Shown piece after piece: positions 9,094-19,872 of a stretch of 64,000 nt of DNA. Location: positions 1 to 64,000 of the forward strand of contig NZ_CABPST010000011.1 of the NCBI RefSeq assembly GCF_902459805.1, in the 5' to 3' direction. Below the pieces are notes generated by a model. It ran no database searches, was not told the DNA's origin, and was given only the letters and a program-made list of their open reading frames with translations. Source of the DNA: Pandoraea bronchicola (GTDB lineage: Bacteria; Pseudomonadota; Gammaproteobacteria; Burkholderiales; Burkholderiaceae). Within the stretch, counting starts at the first letter, position 1. Every line of letters begins with the position of its first letter. Made by a program: the position numbers and the translations under genes.

Positions 9094-9155
9094 TTGACCG
9101 GCCAAACACTCTCCTCTAAAGTGGGAAATAGTGTGAGAAAGTGTATTTTTGTGTG
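9094..9155 (+). promoter_or_regulatory. dcw cluster promoter with MraZ-type repeat operator
   Basis: TTGACC (9094-9099), a 17-bp spacer and TAAAGT (9117-9122) form a good sigma-70 promoter about 95 bp before mraZ. GTG recurs at 9121, 9131, 9141 and 9151, an exact 10-bp period, within TGGG/TGTG/TGTA/TGTG units. MraZ of E. coli is known to bind TGGG-type repeats with the same 10-bp spacing near its own promoter, so this is very likely an autoregulatory MraZ site covering the -10 box and start point. Confidence 0.7.
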
Positions 9156-9222
9156 GCGTAGAGCACAAAATCTTTCTCTTTCGGCATAGCGGGCAGGCGG
9201 ACGAAACCTCACGGGAGCGCAC

Positions 9223-9651
9223 GTGTTTCAGGGAGCCTCGGCACTTTCACTCGATGCAAAGGGACGGATGTCGATTCCGGCCCGGCATCGTGACGTGCTG
9301 CAGGGCGACGCTGAAGGCAAGGTGACGATCACGAAACACCCGGACGGATGTCTGTTGCTGTTCCCGCGTCCTGAATGGGAAATCTTCCGCGGCAAGATCG
9401 CCGCACTGCCGATGGACGCGCACTGGTGGCGGCGCATCTTCCTGGGCAACGCAGCCGACGTCGAGATGGATTCGGCGGGCCGTGTCCTGGTGGCGCCCGA
9501 GTTGCGCGCGGCTGCGGGCATGGACAAGGAAGTCATGCTGCTGGGCATGGGCAGTCACTTTGAACTCTGGGATGCCGCGACGTATGCCGCCAAGGAACAG
9601 GCGGCGATGGCGCAGGGCATGCCGGAAGCACTGAAAAACTTCACTTTTTGA
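9223..9651 (+). CDS. mraZ: Division/cell wall cluster transcriptional repressor MraZ
   Basis: The 142-residue product is MraZ, an AbrB-fold protein made of two repeated SpoVT/AbrB-like halves (about residues 5-50 and 80-125), each containing a recognisable S-x-D/G-x-R-I/V-x-I/V-P core ([30 protein letters not shown]). It forms rings that bind phased repeats. The start is GTG 9223 with GGGAG at 9213-9217. It opens the dcw operon, and a matching repeat array lies over the promoter. Confidence 0.95.
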   Translation: MFQGASALSLDAKGRMSIPARHRDVLQGDAEGKVTITKHPDGCLLLFPRPEWEIFRGKIAALPMDAHWWRRIFLGNAADVEMDSAGRVLVAPELRAAAGMDKEVMLLGMGSHFELWDAATYAAKEQAAMAQGMPEALKNFTF

Positions 9652-9673
9652 CAGATCAGGTGGTCCGACGAGC

Positions 9674-10627
9674 ATGGCGCACGCGGTGGAAACGGTAATG
9701 CAGCACCGCACGGTCCTGCTAGAGGAGGCCGTGGATGCCTTGCTGTGGCGCGACGACGGCGTATACGTCGACGGCACGTTCGGCAGAGGCGGGCACAGTC
9801 GCAGGATTCTGGAGCGGCTGGGTCCCAAGGGGAGGCTGATCGCATTCGACAAGGATCCCCAAGCGATCGCGGAGGCGGCAAAAATTGCCGATCCGCGATT
9901 TTCGATTGAGCACGAGAGCTTCGCGACATTGCGCGAAGCGCTGGCCCGGCGCGGTATCGACAAGGTGTCGGGGGTTTTGCTGGACCTGGGCGTGTCGTCG
10001 CCGCAGTTCGACGACCCCGCGCGCGGATTCAGTTTTCGTTTCGACGGCCCGCTCGATATGCGCATGGATCCCACGCGCGGTGAGTCGGCCGCCGACTGGC
10101 TGGCCCGGGCAACGCTGGAAGAAATGACGGAGGTCATCAAGGACTATGGGGAAGAACGGTTTGCTTTTCAGATTGCAAAGGCGCTTGTTGCTCGCCGGGC
10201 AAACGCCGACCACCTCGGTCCACTCGTCAGCACTCGCGAGCTTGCCGCAATCGTGGCGGGCGCGGTCAAGACCCGTGAGAAGAGCAAGGACCCGGCAACA
10301 CGCACCTTTCAGGCTCTACGGATTCACGTCAATCAAGAGCTTGCGGACTTGCAGATAGCCCTCGACGTGGCGGCCGATGTCCTCGAAACGGGAGGCAGAC
10401 TCGTGGCGATCAGCTTTCATTCGCTGGAAGACCGCATCGTGAAGCGCTTCATGCAAGCGCGCACGAGCGCACCGGTGGTGGATCGCCGCGTGCCTTTGCG
10501 CGCCCATGAAATTCCCGAGCCGCCCTTCAAATCCAGCCGCAAGATCAAGCCGTCCGCCGAAGAGGTGGAGGCAAACCCGCGCGCACGTTCAGCGATCATG
10601 CGGGTCATGGAGCGGGTGGCAACATGA
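9674..10627 (+). CDS. rsmH: 16S rRNA (cytosine1402-N4)-methyltransferase
   Basis: The 317-residue product is RsmH (MraW), the SAM-dependent enzyme that N4-methylates C1402 of 16S rRNA. The SAM-binding glycine loop is seen in [15 protein letters not shown] near residue 35, followed by the helical insertion typical of the family and a C-terminal [13 protein letters not shown] motif. A start at the internal ATG encoding [10 protein letters not shown] is also possible, 30 bp later. It overlaps ftsL by 4 bp (ATGA), so the two are probably translationally coupled. Confidence 0.95.
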   Translation: MAHAVETVMQHRTVLLEEAVDALLWRDDGVYVDGTFGRGGHSRRILERLGPKGRLIAFDKDPQAIAEAAKIADPRFSIEHESFATLREALARRGIDKVSGVLLDLGVSSPQFDDPARGFSFRFDGPLDMRMDPTRGESAADWLARATLEEMTEVIKDYGEERFAFQIAKALVARRANADHLGPLVSTRELAAIVAGAVKTREKSKDPATRTFQALRIHVNQELADLQIALDVAADVLETGGRLVAISFHSLEDRIVKRFMQARTSAPVVDRRVPLRAHEIPEPPFKSSRKIKPSAEEVEANPRARSAIMRVMERVAT

Positions 10628-10968
10628 GCCGGCTCAATATTCTTCTGCTCGCGCTGCTCATCGGTTGTGCGTTGTCGCTGATCAACGCTCAGTACCGGGC
10701 GCGCGGGACGTTCGTGGAACTCAACCGCGAGCAGGCACTCGAGCATCAATTGTTGCAGGACTGGGATCGCCTCCAGTACGAACAGAGCGCGCAGAGCAAG
10801 AGCGCCCGCATCGAAAGCGTGGCGCGCAGCGACCTGAAAATGCAGGCCGTGTCGCCAGGCCGCACGCAATACCTGTCCGCACCGGCCGGTAGCACCGGCG
10901 CGATGGTGGATGTGCCGGTGCCGACCGCAAGCGCCGCGTCTGCTCCGGCGAGCGGAGGCAAGCGATGA
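10624..10968 (+). CDS. ftsL: Cell division protein FtsL
   Basis: The 114-residue product is a bitopic FtsL: a very short cytoplasmic tail, one transmembrane helix (about residues 4-22) and a periplasmic coiled-coil-like helix rich in Glu/Gln ([22 protein letters not shown] is the start of it, residues 33 onward). It forms the FtsQLB complex that activates FtsWI. The C-terminal 35 residues are Ala/Pro/Ser-rich. Identity rests on position between rsmH and ftsI plus this architecture. It overlaps both neighbours by 4 bp. Confidence 0.9.
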   Translation: MSRLNILLLALLIGCALSLINAQYRARGTFVELNREQALEHQLLQDWDRLQYEQSAQSKSARIESVARSDLKMQAVSPGRTQYLSAPAGSTGAMVDVPVPTASAASAPASGGKR

Positions 10969-12740
10969 TTCGCCGCAAAGACGCCAAGGCCAAGACCAAG
11001 GATGTGCAGTTCTCTGCCAGCCCGGTCCTGTCTGTGCGTCTGCCGATGTGGCGCTCGAAGATGCTCGTCTTCGTGATCTTCGGCGCGTTCGCGTCGCTGG
11101 TCGCGCGTGCCTTCTGGATTCAGGGGCCGGGCAACGCTTTCTATCAACGTCAAGGCGAGAGCCGTTACGAACGTACACTCGAGATGTCCGCCACGCGCGG
11201 CAAAGTGTTCGACCGTAACGGACAGGTGCTCGCCACCAGTCTGCCCGTCAAGGCCATCTGGGCCATTCCCGAGGATGTCCCCGACGACGTTTCGGCGCAG
11301 CAGATCCGTCAGCTCGCGCGACTGCTCGAGATGAGTGAGCCCGACCTGCGTCGCAAGCTCAATCAAGAAAAGAGCTTCGTCTATGTGAAGCGTCAGGTGT
11401 TGCCGGACGTCGCCAAGCAGGTCGCCGATCTCGATATCCCCGGTGTGTACCAGCGCAAGGAGTACAAGCGTTTCTACCCGGAAGGCGAGATTGCGGCGCA
11501 CGTCGTGGGCTTCACGAACGTCGAGGATGTCGGGCAGGAAGGTGTCGAGCTGTCCATGCAGAAGGATCTGGCCGCGACGCCTGGCAGCCGCCGCGTGATC
11601 AAGGACCGTCTGGGGCGTGTCGTCGAGGACATCGACATCTTGGCGCAGCCGCGCGACGGCCACGACATCACGCTCTCGATCGACAGCAAGATCCAGTTCC
11701 TCGCTTACAGCGAACTGAAAGACGCCATCGAACGCACCGGTGCGAAAGCCGGCAGCGCCGTGGTGCTCGACGTGCGCACGGGCGAGGTGCTCGCGCTGAC
11801 GAATCTCCCCACGTACAACCCCAACAATCGCACGAACCTGACCGGCGCGCAGTTGCGCAACCGCGTCATCACCGACACGTTCGAGCCGGGATCGATCATG
11901 AAGCCGATCACCGTTGCCGCGGCGCTCGAGAACGGCTACGTGAAGCCGACATCGACTGTGATGACCACGGGGCGAGCCAATTTCTTCGGCGCGACGATCA
12001 CGGACACGCATGACTACGGCATGCTGACCGTAGCGGGCGTCATCCAGAAGTCGAGCAACATTGGCACGGCCAAGCTCGCGCTGCAGATGAAGCCCCAGGA
12101 AATGTGGGACATGTTCACGAGCGTCGGCCTCGGCCAGGCGCCGAAGATCGGCTTCCCCGGTGCGGTCGCGGGGCGTTTGCGCCCGGCCAAGAGCTGGCGT
12201 CCGATCGAGCAGGCGACCATGGGCTACGGTTATGGCTTGTCGGCTTCGCTGATTCAGCTGGCTCGCGCCTACACCGTGTTCGCGCACGACGGCGAGCTGC
12301 TGCCGATCTCCATCTACAAGACGGATGGCAGTGTCGTGAAGGGCACGCCGGTCATTTCTCCGGCGACGGCTCGCGAAGTGCGCGAGATGCTGGAAATGGT
12401 GACGTCGCCCGGCGGCACCGCCACGCGCGCCCAGGTGGTCGGCTATCGCGTGGGCGGCAAGACCGGTACGGCCTACAAGCAATCGGGCAAGGGATACGAC
12501 AAGAGCAAATACCGTGCGTCGTTCGTCGGCATGGCGCCGATGTCGGAGCCGCGCATCATCGTGGCCGTCACGCTCGACGAGCCGGGGCGCGGCTCGCACT
12601 ACGGTGGCGTAGCCGCCGGTCCCGCGTTCGCCGCCATTGTGGGCGGGACGCTGCGTGCGTTGAACGTGATGCCCGATTCGCCAGTGACAAAGCTCGTTGT
12701 GAGCGACAAGGTAGAGGAGAGCGAGCCATGGGCACCGTGA
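10965..12740 (+). CDS. ftsI: Peptidoglycan D,D-transpeptidase FtsI (PBP3)
   Basis: The 591-residue product is the septal class B penicillin-binding protein. It has one N-terminal transmembrane helix (about residues 28-48), a pedestal domain, and a transpeptidase domain with all three active-site motifs: SIMK with Ser310, SSN at 363-365 and KTGT at 499-502. It cross-links septal peptidoglycan together with FtsW. It overlaps ftsL by 4 bp and murE by 13 bp, so coupling through the operon is likely. Confidence 0.97.
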   Translation: MIRRKDAKAKTKDVQFSASPVLSVRLPMWRSKMLVFVIFGAFASLVARAFWIQGPGNAFYQRQGESRYERTLEMSATRGKVFDRNGQVLATSLPVKAIWAIPEDVPDDVSAQQIRQLARLLEMSEPDLRRKLNQEKSFVYVKRQVLPDVAKQVADLDIPGVYQRKEYKRFYPEGEIAAHVVGFTNVEDVGQEGVELSMQKDLAATPGSRRVIKDRLGRVVEDIDILAQPRDGHDITLSIDSKIQFLAYSELKDAIERTGAKAGSAVVLDVRTGEVLALTNLPTYNPNNRTNLTGAQLRNRVITDTFEPGSIMKPITVAAALENGYVKPTSTVMTTGRANFFGATITDTHDYGMLTVAGVIQKSSNIGTAKLALQMKPQEMWDMFTSVGLGQAPKIGFPGAVAGRLRPAKSWRPIEQATMGYGYGLSASLIQLARAYTVFAHDGELLPISIYKTDGSVVKGTPVISPATAREVREMLEMVTSPGGTATRAQVVGYRVGGKTGTAYKQSGKGYDKSKYRASFVGMAPMSEPRIIVAVTLDEPGRGSHYGGVAAGPAFAAIVGGTLRALNVMPDSPVTKLVVSDKVEESEPWAP

Positions 12741-14311
12741 CCCCGACGCCTCAGAACCCGGCCACGCTCGCCATGATCGCAGACGCCAACGAACGCGCCG
12801 TGCTCGCACAGGCGTGGGACTGGTTGCGCCGCACAGTGCCGGCCGGTGCAACGCTGCATGCGGATAGCCGTCGCGTGACGCCGGGCGACGTGTTCGTTGC
12901 GTACGCCGTGAAGGGCGCCGACAGTCGTGGCTTTATCGCCGACGCCGTGGAGCGAGGCGCTGCCGCCGTGCTTTGGCAGAGCGATGGTTTCACTTGGCCG
13001 GCGTCGCTGGCCGGTGTGGCCAACGTGCCGGCATTCGGCGTGCCGCGACTCGACTGGCTTGCCGGTCCGTTGGCGGCGTTGTGGTACGGCGAGCCGAGCG
13101 TAGGCATGACGATGCTGGGCGTGACGGGGACGAACGGTAAAACGTCGTGCAGCCAGTGGCTCGCGCAGTTGCTGTCGAAGACCGGCACCCGCAGTGCCGT
13201 GATCGGCACGCTGGGTAGCGGCTTCCCCGGTCATCTCACGGTGACGGGATTCACCACGCCGGATGCCGTCCAGTTGCAACGCAGCCTCGACGATCTGCGT
13301 GCCCAAGGGGCGAAGGCGGTGGCGATGGAGGTCTCGTCGCATGGGCTTTATCAAGGGCGCGTCAACGGTGTGGCATTCGACGTAGCCGTCTTCACGAATC
13401 TGACGCAAGACCACCTCGACTATCACGGCACGATGGCGGCTTACGAAGCGGCCAAGGCACGGTTGTTCGACTGGCCGGGCCTGAAGGCCGCCGTCATCAA
13501 TCGGGACGACGCGATGGGGCAACGCTTGCTCGCACGTCTGGCCGGAAAGACGCCGGTATACGAATACGGGGTTCACGGCGACGCGGTGTCGGCCTATGGC
13601 AACCGGGTGTTGCGCGCCGAGGATATTCGCGCGACGACGGCAGGTACGCGCTTCACGCTGCATATCGACGATCAAAGCCAGCAGATCACGGTGCCGCTCA
13701 TCGGTGAATTCAACGTGAGCAACGCGCTGGCCGTGCTGGGCGCGGCGCTCGCTGCCGGTGTGCCGCAAGACGCGGCCATTGCCGGGCTGGCGGCGCTTAC
13801 CCCGGTGTCGGGTCGCATGGAGCAGATCGGACAACCGGGGCAGCCGCTGGTCGTCATCGACTATGCTCACACGCCCGACGCACTCGACAAGACACTCGAA
13901 GCGCTGCGCCCGGTGGCGGCAGCGCGCGGCGGCAAGCTCGTCTGCGTGTTTGGCTGCGGTGGCGATCGCGATGCAGGCAAGCGTCCGCAAATGGGCGCGG
14001 TGGCCGAGCGTCTGGCAGACGCCATCGTGCTGACGAGCGACAACCCGCGCACCGAGGTGCCGGCCGACATCATGGCGCAAATCGCCGCAGGTCTTGCGCA
14101 ACCCGACGCAGCGCGCCGCATCGAAGACCGGGCCAGCGCGATTCTGCAGGCGGTGCGTGGTGCGCAAGCCGCCGACGTGGTGCTGATCGCGGGCAAGGGA
14201 CACGAAAGTACACAGGAAATCATGGGTAAGAAGCGGCCGTTCTCCGATCAGGAGCATGCGCGTCTGGCACTCGCCGCACGTGCCACCGCTGTACGCGGAG
14301 GTGGCGAATGA
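12728..14311 (+). CDS. murE: UDP-MurNAc-L-Ala-D-Glu--meso-diaminopimelate ligase
   Basis: The 527-residue product is MurE, which adds the third residue to the peptidoglycan stem peptide in the cytoplasm. The ATP loop GVTGTNGKTSCSQ is near residue 130, and DNPRTE near residue 438 contains the DNPR signature of the meso-diaminopimelate type. The start is ATG 12728 with GAGGAGAG just upstream, overlapping ftsI; the frame is open far upstream to 12104, but that part lies inside ftsI and is not coding here. It overlaps murF by 4 bp. Confidence 0.97.
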   Translation: MGTVTPTPQNPATLAMIADANERAVLAQAWDWLRRTVPAGATLHADSRRVTPGDVFVAYAVKGADSRGFIADAVERGAAAVLWQSDGFTWPASLAGVANVPAFGVPRLDWLAGPLAALWYGEPSVGMTMLGVTGTNGKTSCSQWLAQLLSKTGTRSAVIGTLGSGFPGHLTVTGFTTPDAVQLQRSLDDLRAQGAKAVAMEVSSHGLYQGRVNGVAFDVAVFTNLTQDHLDYHGTMAAYEAAKARLFDWPGLKAAVINRDDAMGQRLLARLAGKTPVYEYGVHGDAVSAYGNRVLRAEDIRATTAGTRFTLHIDDQSQQITVPLIGEFNVSNALAVLGAALAAGVPQDAAIAGLAALTPVSGRMEQIGQPGQPLVVIDYAHTPDALDKTLEALRPVAAARGGKLVCVFGCGGDRDAGKRPQMGAVAERLADAIVLTSDNPRTEVPADIMAQIAAGLAQPDAARRIEDRASAILQAVRGAQAADVVLIAGKGHESTQEIMGKKRPFSDQEHARLALAARATAVRGGGE

Positions 14312-15714
14312 CGATGTGGCAATTGAGCGACGCCCAAGCCGCCGTGACCGATTCGCACGTGACGGGCGCACCGTCGACCGCCTTTACGCGCATCGTCACC
14401 GACAGCCGTTCGGTGCAGCCGGGCGATCTCTTCGTGGCGATCAAGGGCGAGCGCTTCGACGCGCACGACTTCCTGACCGACGTGGCGCGCGCAGGCGCTG
14501 CCGCTGTGGTCGCGTCGCGCGTGCCGGACGGGTTCGAGACGCCGGCACTGATCGTGCCGGACACGCGGATTGCGCTGGGTGAACTGGCCGCCGCCTGGCG
14601 CCGCCGCTTTGCGATCCCTGTGGTGGCCGTGACCGGCAGCAACGGCAAGACGACCGTCAAGGAAATGATCTCGGCGATTTTTGCCGAGGCGGTGGGCGCC
14701 GAGGCGCGCCTGGCCACGGCCGGCAACTTCAACAACGACATCGGCCTGCCGCTCACGCTGTTCCGTCTGAAGGACGGTGACAAGCTGGCGGTGCTTGAGT
14801 TGGGCATGAATCACCCCGGCGAGACGGCATATCTCGCGAAGATCGCGCAGCCGACGGTTGCCGTCATCAACAACGCGCAGCGCGAGCATCAGGAATTCAT
14901 GGTGAGCGTAGCCGCGGTCGCGCAAGAACATTCGGCCGTGCTGGCGGCGCTGTCGGCCGACGGTGCGGCAGTGTTCCCGGCCGAGAGCGAATTTGCGCCG
15001 ATGTGGCGCGAGATCGCAGGCAAGCGTCGCGTACTAGACTTCGCACTCGACGCGCGCGCCGCCGTTTCGGGACGATACGACGCGGCCACGCGCGTGCTGC
15101 GTGTGGCATCGCCGGCCGGCGAGTTTTCGGTCGCGTTGCCGTTGCTCGGTGAGCACAACGCCCGCAATGCGCTGGCCGCCATTGCATGTGCGCTGGGTGC
15201 GCATGTCGATATTGGCTCGATCGTGCGGGCACTCGAAGCATTTTCCGCCGTCAAAGGCCGGCTTCAGGTGTCAACGCTCTCGAAGGGACCGCTCGCCGGT
15301 GTCACCTTGATCGACGACACCTATAATGCGAACCCCGATTCTGTGCGGGCCGCGATCGACGTACTGGCTCAAACGCCTGCGCCGCGTGTTCTGGTGCTGG
15401 GCGACATGGGCGAGGTTGGCGACAACGGACCGGAATTTCATCGCGAAGTGGGCGAGTACGCTGCGCAGCGCGGTGTCGATCGCTTGCTGGCGATGGGGGA
15501 ACAGACGCGGGCCAGCGTTGCGGCCTTCGGCGACGGTGGCGAGCATTTTTCGGACGTGACCGATGTCGCGCCGCTTGTGGCCGAGTTGAATGCCACGTTG
15601 AGCGCGCCGGCCACGATATTGGTGAAGGGAAGCCGCTTCATGCGGATGGAGCGCGTGCTCGAGCAGTTGCGCGCGACGAGTGAAGGCGGGGGCGGCGATG
15701 CCCCGGCCAAGTGA
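14308..15714 (+). CDS. murF: UDP-MurNAc-tripeptide--D-Ala-D-Ala ligase
   Basis: The 468-residue product is MurF, which attaches D-Ala-D-Ala to complete the UDP-MurNAc-pentapeptide. The Mur-ligase ATP loop AVTGSNGKTTVKEM lies near residues 108-121, GNFNNDIGLPLT follows, and the C-terminal domain contains LIDDTYNANPDSV. It starts in an ATGA overlap with murE and ends 15 bp before mraY. Confidence 0.97.
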   Translation: MTMWQLSDAQAAVTDSHVTGAPSTAFTRIVTDSRSVQPGDLFVAIKGERFDAHDFLTDVARAGAAAVVASRVPDGFETPALIVPDTRIALGELAAAWRRRFAIPVVAVTGSNGKTTVKEMISAIFAEAVGAEARLATAGNFNNDIGLPLTLFRLKDGDKLAVLELGMNHPGETAYLAKIAQPTVAVINNAQREHQEFMVSVAAVAQEHSAVLAALSADGAAVFPAESEFAPMWREIAGKRRVLDFALDARAAVSGRYDAATRVLRVASPAGEFSVALPLLGEHNARNALAAIACALGAHVDIGSIVRALEAFSAVKGRLQVSTLSKGPLAGVTLIDDTYNANPDSVRAAIDVLAQTPAPRVLVLGDMGEVGDNGPEFHREVGEYAAQRGVDRLLAMGEQTRASVAAFGDGGEHFSDVTDVAPLVAELNATLSAPATILVKGSRFMRMERVLEQLRATSEGGGGDAPAK

Positions 15715-15729
15715 TAAAGGATTGATGGA

Positions 15730-16899
15730 ATGTTGCTGACGTTGGCGCAATGGCTGCAAGCGGATGCGAGCTATTTGCGCGTGTTCAACTACCTGACGTT
15801 TCGGGCCGTGATGGCAAGCCTCACGGCGCTGGTGATCGGGCTCTCGTTCGGGCCGATGGTCATCCGCAAGCTCGCCGAAATGAAGGTGGGCCAGGCCGTG
15901 CGTACCGACGGCCCGCAGACTCACCTTGTGAAGTCGGGAACGCCCACGATGGGTGGCGTGCTGATTCTCATCGGCATTACCGTCGCCACGCTGCTCTGGG
16001 CGGATTTGAGCAATCGTTTCATCTGGATCGTGCTGACGGTGACGCTGGGCTTCGGCATCATCGGCTGGATCGACGATTACCGGAAGGTCGTCTACAAGGA
16101 CCCGCGCGGCATGTCGTCGCGCGAGAAGTACTTCTGGCAATCGATCATCGGCCTGTTCGCCGCGACGTATCTGGCGTTTTCGGTATCGGAGACGAGCAAC
16201 CTGAAGGTTTTCGAGCTGTTCATCAGCTGGGTGCGCAACGGCTTCCCGCTCGATTTACCCCCGAAGGCCGACTTCATCGTGCCGTTCTTCAAGACGATGA
16301 GTTACCCGCTGGGCGTGTTTGGCTTCATCGCGTTGACCTACTTTGTCATCGTCGGCTCGTCCAACGCCGTTAACCTCACGGACGGCCTCGACGGCCTGGT
16401 CATCATGCCGGTCGTGCTCGTCGGCGCGGCACTCGGCGTGTTCGCTTACGTGATGGGCAACGTTGTCTATTCGAAGTACCTGCTGTTCCCGCACATTCCG
16501 GGCGCGGGCGAGTTGCTCGTGTTCTGTTCGGCAATGTCGGGCGCGGGGCTCGCGTTCCTGTGGTTCAACACCCACCCGGCACAGGTGTTCATGGGCGATG
16601 TCGGCGCGTTGGCGCTGGGCGGCGCGCTGGGCACGGTGGCGGTGATCGTGCGTCAGGAAGTCGTGCTCTTCGTGATGGGCGGTGTGTTCGTCGCGGAGAC
16701 GATCTCGGTGATGTTGCAGGTGACGTGGTTCAAGTACACCAAGCGACGCTTCGGAGAAGGGCGGCGGATCTTCAAGATGGCACCGCTGCATCACCACTTC
16801 GAATTGTCGGGATGGAAGGAAACGCAGGTGGTGGTTCGCTTCTGGATCATCACGCTGATGCTGGTACTTATCGGCCTGTCGACGCTGAAGTTGCGCTGA
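15730..16899 (+). CDS. mraY: Phospho-N-acetylmuramoyl-pentapeptide transferase
   Basis: The 389-residue product is MraY, the polytopic inner-membrane enzyme that makes lipid I from UDP-MurNAc-pentapeptide and undecaprenyl phosphate. About ten transmembrane segments can be picked out, with the catalytic loops [21 protein letters not shown] and [18 protein letters not shown] 15730 follows AAAGGATTG. A 181-bp gap separates it from murD. Confidence 0.97.
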   Translation: MLLTLAQWLQADASYLRVFNYLTFRAVMASLTALVIGLSFGPMVIRKLAEMKVGQAVRTDGPQTHLVKSGTPTMGGVLILIGITVATLLWADLSNRFIWIVLTVTLGFGIIGWIDDYRKVVYKDPRGMSSREKYFWQSIIGLFAATYLAFSVSETSNLKVFELFISWVRNGFPLDLPPKADFIVPFFKTMSYPLGVFGFIALTYFVIVGSSNAVNLTDGLDGLVIMPVVLVGAALGVFAYVMGNVVYSKYLLFPHIPGAGELLVFCSAMSGAGLAFLWFNTHPAQVFMGDVGALALGGALGTVAVIVRQEVVLFVMGGVFVAETISVMLQVTWFKYTKRRFGEGRRIFKMAPLHHHFELSGWKETQVVVRFWIITLMLVLIGLSTLKLR

Positions 16900-17080
16900 C
16901 AGGGCGAAAGAAGGCGAAAGAACGCATAAGAAGACGAGAGAGCGGCGGCGCGAATGGGCGAAGCCGCTTTCTCGCAGCGCTGCACTAAAGGAAGGGCGGC
17001 TCGCGCCGATAGCGGAATATCGGTGTTGTTGGAGCGATGCATTGGGCGGTTGTTTGAATCGATAAGAGGGAAAGAGCGAC
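16900..17080 (+). other. Spacer between mraY and murD
   Basis: This 181-bp non-coding spacer is the longest break inside the otherwise overlapping mur genes. It holds purine-rich GAAAGA runs and a hairpin with 6-bp arms at 17006-17023 (CCGATA / TATCGG), but no T-tailed terminator and no convincing promoter. An RNA-processing or pausing role is possible but not shown. Confidence 0.4.
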
Positions 17081-18607
17081 GTGTTCGGCGAGAAGTTTGG
17101 TGAATCCTGGCAACCGCGTGTCCTGATCCTGGGTCTGGGAGAGTCCGGCCTGGCGATGGCGCGTTGGTGCGCGCGTTACGGCTGCCGTGTGCGTGCGGCC
17201 GATACGCGCTTTGCGTCGTCGGAGACACCGCCGAACGTTGTGACGTTGCGCGTGGACGCGCCGCAGGCCGAGTTCATCGGCGGCGCGTTTGCCGGGCAAG
17301 TCGATGCACTGCTCGACGACATCGAACTGATCGGCATCAGCCCGGGCCTGTCGCCACAGGCGCCCGACGTGGCAGCGTTGCTCGCAGAAGCGGCTGAGCG
17401 TGCCATTCCCGTGTGGGGCGAGATCGAATTTTTCGCGCAGGCGCTGCGTCACATGCGCTCGACGAGCGGTTATGCGCCCAAGCTGCTGGCGATTACCGGC
17501 ACGAACGGCAAGACCACGACCACGAGCCTGACGGGACTGCTGTGCCGTCGCGCAGGCAAGCGCACCGCCGTGGCGGGCAATATCAGCCCGTCGGCGCTCG
17601 ACCGTCTGAGCGAGTGCATTGCGGACGCCACGCTGCCCGACGTCTGGGTACTCGAACTTTCCAGCTTCCAGCTCGAGACGACGCATTCTCTCGCGCCCGA
17701 TGCGGCTGCGATTCTCAACATCACGCAGGACCATCTGGACTGGCACGGCGACATGGACGCCTACGCGCGTGCCAAGGCGCGCATCTTCGGTCCACAGACC
17801 GTGCGCGTGCTCAATCGCGACGATGCCCGTGTGATGGCGTTCGCCGCGCCCGAGGCCAATGTCGTGACCTTCGGCACGAGCAAGCCCGATGCCGTCGGTG
17901 ACTTCGGTCTGGAGATGGACGGCGGCATGTGGTGGCTGGTCGAGGGCATGACGCGTGACGAAGCCCCGCCCGCACCGAAGCGCCGTAAGGCGGGAGCGGT
18001 AGAAGCGGCGGTCGAGGTATACGGCAAGCGTCTCATGCCGGCCGACGCGCTGCGCATTCGCGGTCAGCACAACGCCGCAAACGCGCTGGCGGCGCTGGCA
18101 CTCGCCCGCGCCATCGATCTGCCCATGGCCAAGCTCCTGCACGGCCTGCGGGAATATCCGGGCGAGCCGCATCGCGTGCAGCTCATCGGCACGCTCAACG
18201 AAGTCGAGTACTACGACGACAGCAAGGGCACCAACGTAGGCGCGACGGTCGCGGCCATTACGGGCTTGCAAAAGAAACTGCTCCTGATTTTGGGCGGCGA
18301 AGGCAAGGGGCAGGATTTCTCGCCGCTGGCCAATCCCGTGGCGCATCATGCCCGCGCCGTGCTGCTGATCGGCCGTGATGCACCGCGGCTGCGTGAAGCC
18401 CTGACTGATACGGGGGTCGACCTGATCGATGCCCCGACGCTTGAAGACGCGACGCGAGAAGCCGCGAAGTTGGCCCAGCCGGGCGACGCGGTGTTGTTGT
18501 CTCCCGCTTGCGCCAGCCTCGACATGTTCCGCAACTACGAGCATCGCGCGCAGGTGTTTCGCGACACCGTGGTTGATCTGGCCGCCGACGCGGGGGTGAT
18601 GCTATGA
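17081..18607 (+). CDS. murD: UDP-N-acetylmuramoyl-L-alanine--D-glutamate ligase
   Basis: The 508-residue product is MurD, which adds D-glutamate to UDP-MurNAc-L-Ala. It shows the N-terminal UDP-binding Rossmann stretch [13 protein letters not shown], the ATP loop [13 protein letters not shown] near residue 138, and the C-terminal [13 protein letters not shown] motif. It is about 60-70 residues longer than E. coli MurD; most of the extra length is a charged insertion around residues 285-325 ([13 protein letters not shown] region), which I believe is usual in related betaproteobacteria. The start is GTG 17081 with GAGGGAAAGAG upstream. It overlaps ftsW by 4 bp. Confidence 0.95.
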   Translation: MFGEKFGESWQPRVLILGLGESGLAMARWCARYGCRVRAADTRFASSETPPNVVTLRVDAPQAEFIGGAFAGQVDALLDDIELIGISPGLSPQAPDVAALLAEAAERAIPVWGEIEFFAQALRHMRSTSGYAPKLLAITGTNGKTTTTSLTGLLCRRAGKRTAVAGNISPSALDRLSECIADATLPDVWVLELSSFQLETTHSLAPDAAAILNITQDHLDWHGDMDAYARAKARIFGPQTVRVLNRDDARVMAFAAPEANVVTFGTSKPDAVGDFGLEMDGGMWWLVEGMTRDEAPPAPKRRKAGAVEAAVEVYGKRLMPADALRIRGQHNAANALAALALARAIDLPMAKLLHGLREYPGEPHRVQLIGTLNEVEYYDDSKGTNVGATVAAITGLQKKLLLILGGEGKGQDFSPLANPVAHHARAVLLIGRDAPRLREALTDTGVDLIDAPTLEDATREAAKLAQPGDAVLLSPACASLDMFRNYEHRAQVFRDTVVDLAADAGVML

Positions 18608-19872
18608 ACCGTATCAAGTCGTTCTTCAGCAAGAAGCGTCAGGCAGGATTCGCCGGTGCCGGTTCGGCCACCGCGCCAGGCGCCGCGACCCAGGCCGCGA
18701 GCCGCACGCTCGGCAGCATCAAGCCGACGCGCTCGCGCATGCTCGAATACGACCACGCCCTCATGTGGGTGGTGATCACGCTGCTCTCGCTGGGGCTGGT
18801 GATGGTGTATTCGGCGTCGGTCGCGTTGCCCGACTCGCCGAAGTACAGCGGCTATTCGACGTATCACTTCCTGGGCCGTCACATCGTGTCGCTCACGATG
18901 GGACTGACTGCGGCCGCGATCATATTACGCATCCCGGTCAAGACGCTCGACAAGCTCGCACCCAAGGTCTTCCTGCTGGCGCTGGTGTTGCTGGTGATCG
19001 TGCTGATCCCGCACGTGGGCAAGGGCGTGAATGGCTCGAAGCGCTGGATTCCGTTCGGCGTGCTTAACCTCCAGCCGTCGGAAATCATGAAGCTCGCGGT
19101 CACGCTCTACGCCGCGAACTACACCGTGCGCAAGCAGGAATTCATGCAGAGCTTCGGCAAGGGCTTCCTGCCGATGGGGATCGCCGTGGTGTTCGTCGGC
19201 ATGCTGCTGCTGCTCGAGCCTGACATGGGCGCGTTCATGGTGGTCGCGGCCATTGCGATGGGCATTCTGTTCCTCGGTGGCGTGAACGGCCGTCTGTTCG
19301 GCGGACTGGCGCTCACGGCCGTCGGCACGTTCGCCATGCTGATCTGGCTCTCGCCGTGGCGTCGCGAGCGGATCTTCGCGTATCTCGACCCGTGGCGCGA
19401 GGACTATGCGCTCGGCAAGGCCTATCAGCTCACGCACTCGCTCATTGCGTTCGGACGCGGCGAATGGACCGGCGTGGGGTTGGGCGGCAGCATCGAAAAA
19501 TTGCACTACCTGCCCGAAGCGCATACCGACTTCATCCTCGCCGTGATCGGCGAAGAGTTCGGCTTCCTGGGCGTGCTGGTTGTCATCCTGCTCTTTTACT
19601 GGCTGGTGCGTCGCGCGTTCGAGATCGGCCGTCAGGCGCTGGCGCTCGAGCGCACGTTCGCAGGGTTGCTCGCGAAGGGCGTGGGCGTGTGGCTCGGTGC
19701 ACAGACCTTCATCAACATGGGGGTGAATCTGGGCCTGTTGCCGACCAAGGGGCTGACGTTGCCGCTGGTCAGCTACGGCGGCTCGGGCATCTTGCTCAAC
19801 TGTGTGGCCGTGGCGATTTTGCTGCGAGTGGATTACGAGAACCGCGTATTGATGCGGGGAGGAAAAGTATGA
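18604..19872 (+). CDS. ftsW: Septal peptidoglycan glycosyltransferase FtsW
   Basis: The 422-residue product is a SEDS-family polymerase that works with FtsI at the septum. A basic cytoplasmic N-terminus of about 50 residues precedes roughly ten transmembrane helices. Family motifs include [10 protein letters not shown], the extracytoplasmic loop with [20 protein letters not shown], and the C-terminal [17 protein letters not shown]. Its stop overlaps the start of murG (ATGA). Confidence 0.96.
   Translation: MNRIKSFFSKKRQAGFAGAGSATAPGAATQAASRTLGSIKPTRSRMLEYDHALMWVVITLLSLGLVMVYSASVALPDSPKYSGYSTYHFLGRHIVSLTMGLTAAAIILRIPVKTLDKLAPKVFLLALVLLVIVLIPHVGKGVNGSKRWIPFGVLNLQPSEIMKLAVTLYAANYTVRKQEFMQSFGKGFLPMGIAVVFVGMLLLLEPDMGAFMVVAAIAMGILFLGGVNGRLFGGLALTAVGTFAMLIWLSPWRRERIFAYLDPWREDYALGKAYQLTHSLIAFGRGEWTGVGLGGSIEKLHYLPEAHTDFILAVIGEEFGFLGVLVVILLFYWLVRRAFEIGRQALALERTFAGLLAKGVGVWLGAQTFINMGVNLGLLPTKGLTLPLVSYGGSGILLNCVAVAILLRVDYENRVLMRGGKV

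Noticed and set aside
12104-12727. An N-terminal extension of MurE or a fusion with FtsI
   Set aside because: The frame is open by chance within ftsI; the ribosome site and family length place the MurE start at 12728.
10746-12851. A 701-codon minus-strand frame opposite ftsI
   Set aside because: It mirrors the ftsI coding pattern and has no ribosome site or domain; it is a high-GC shadow frame.
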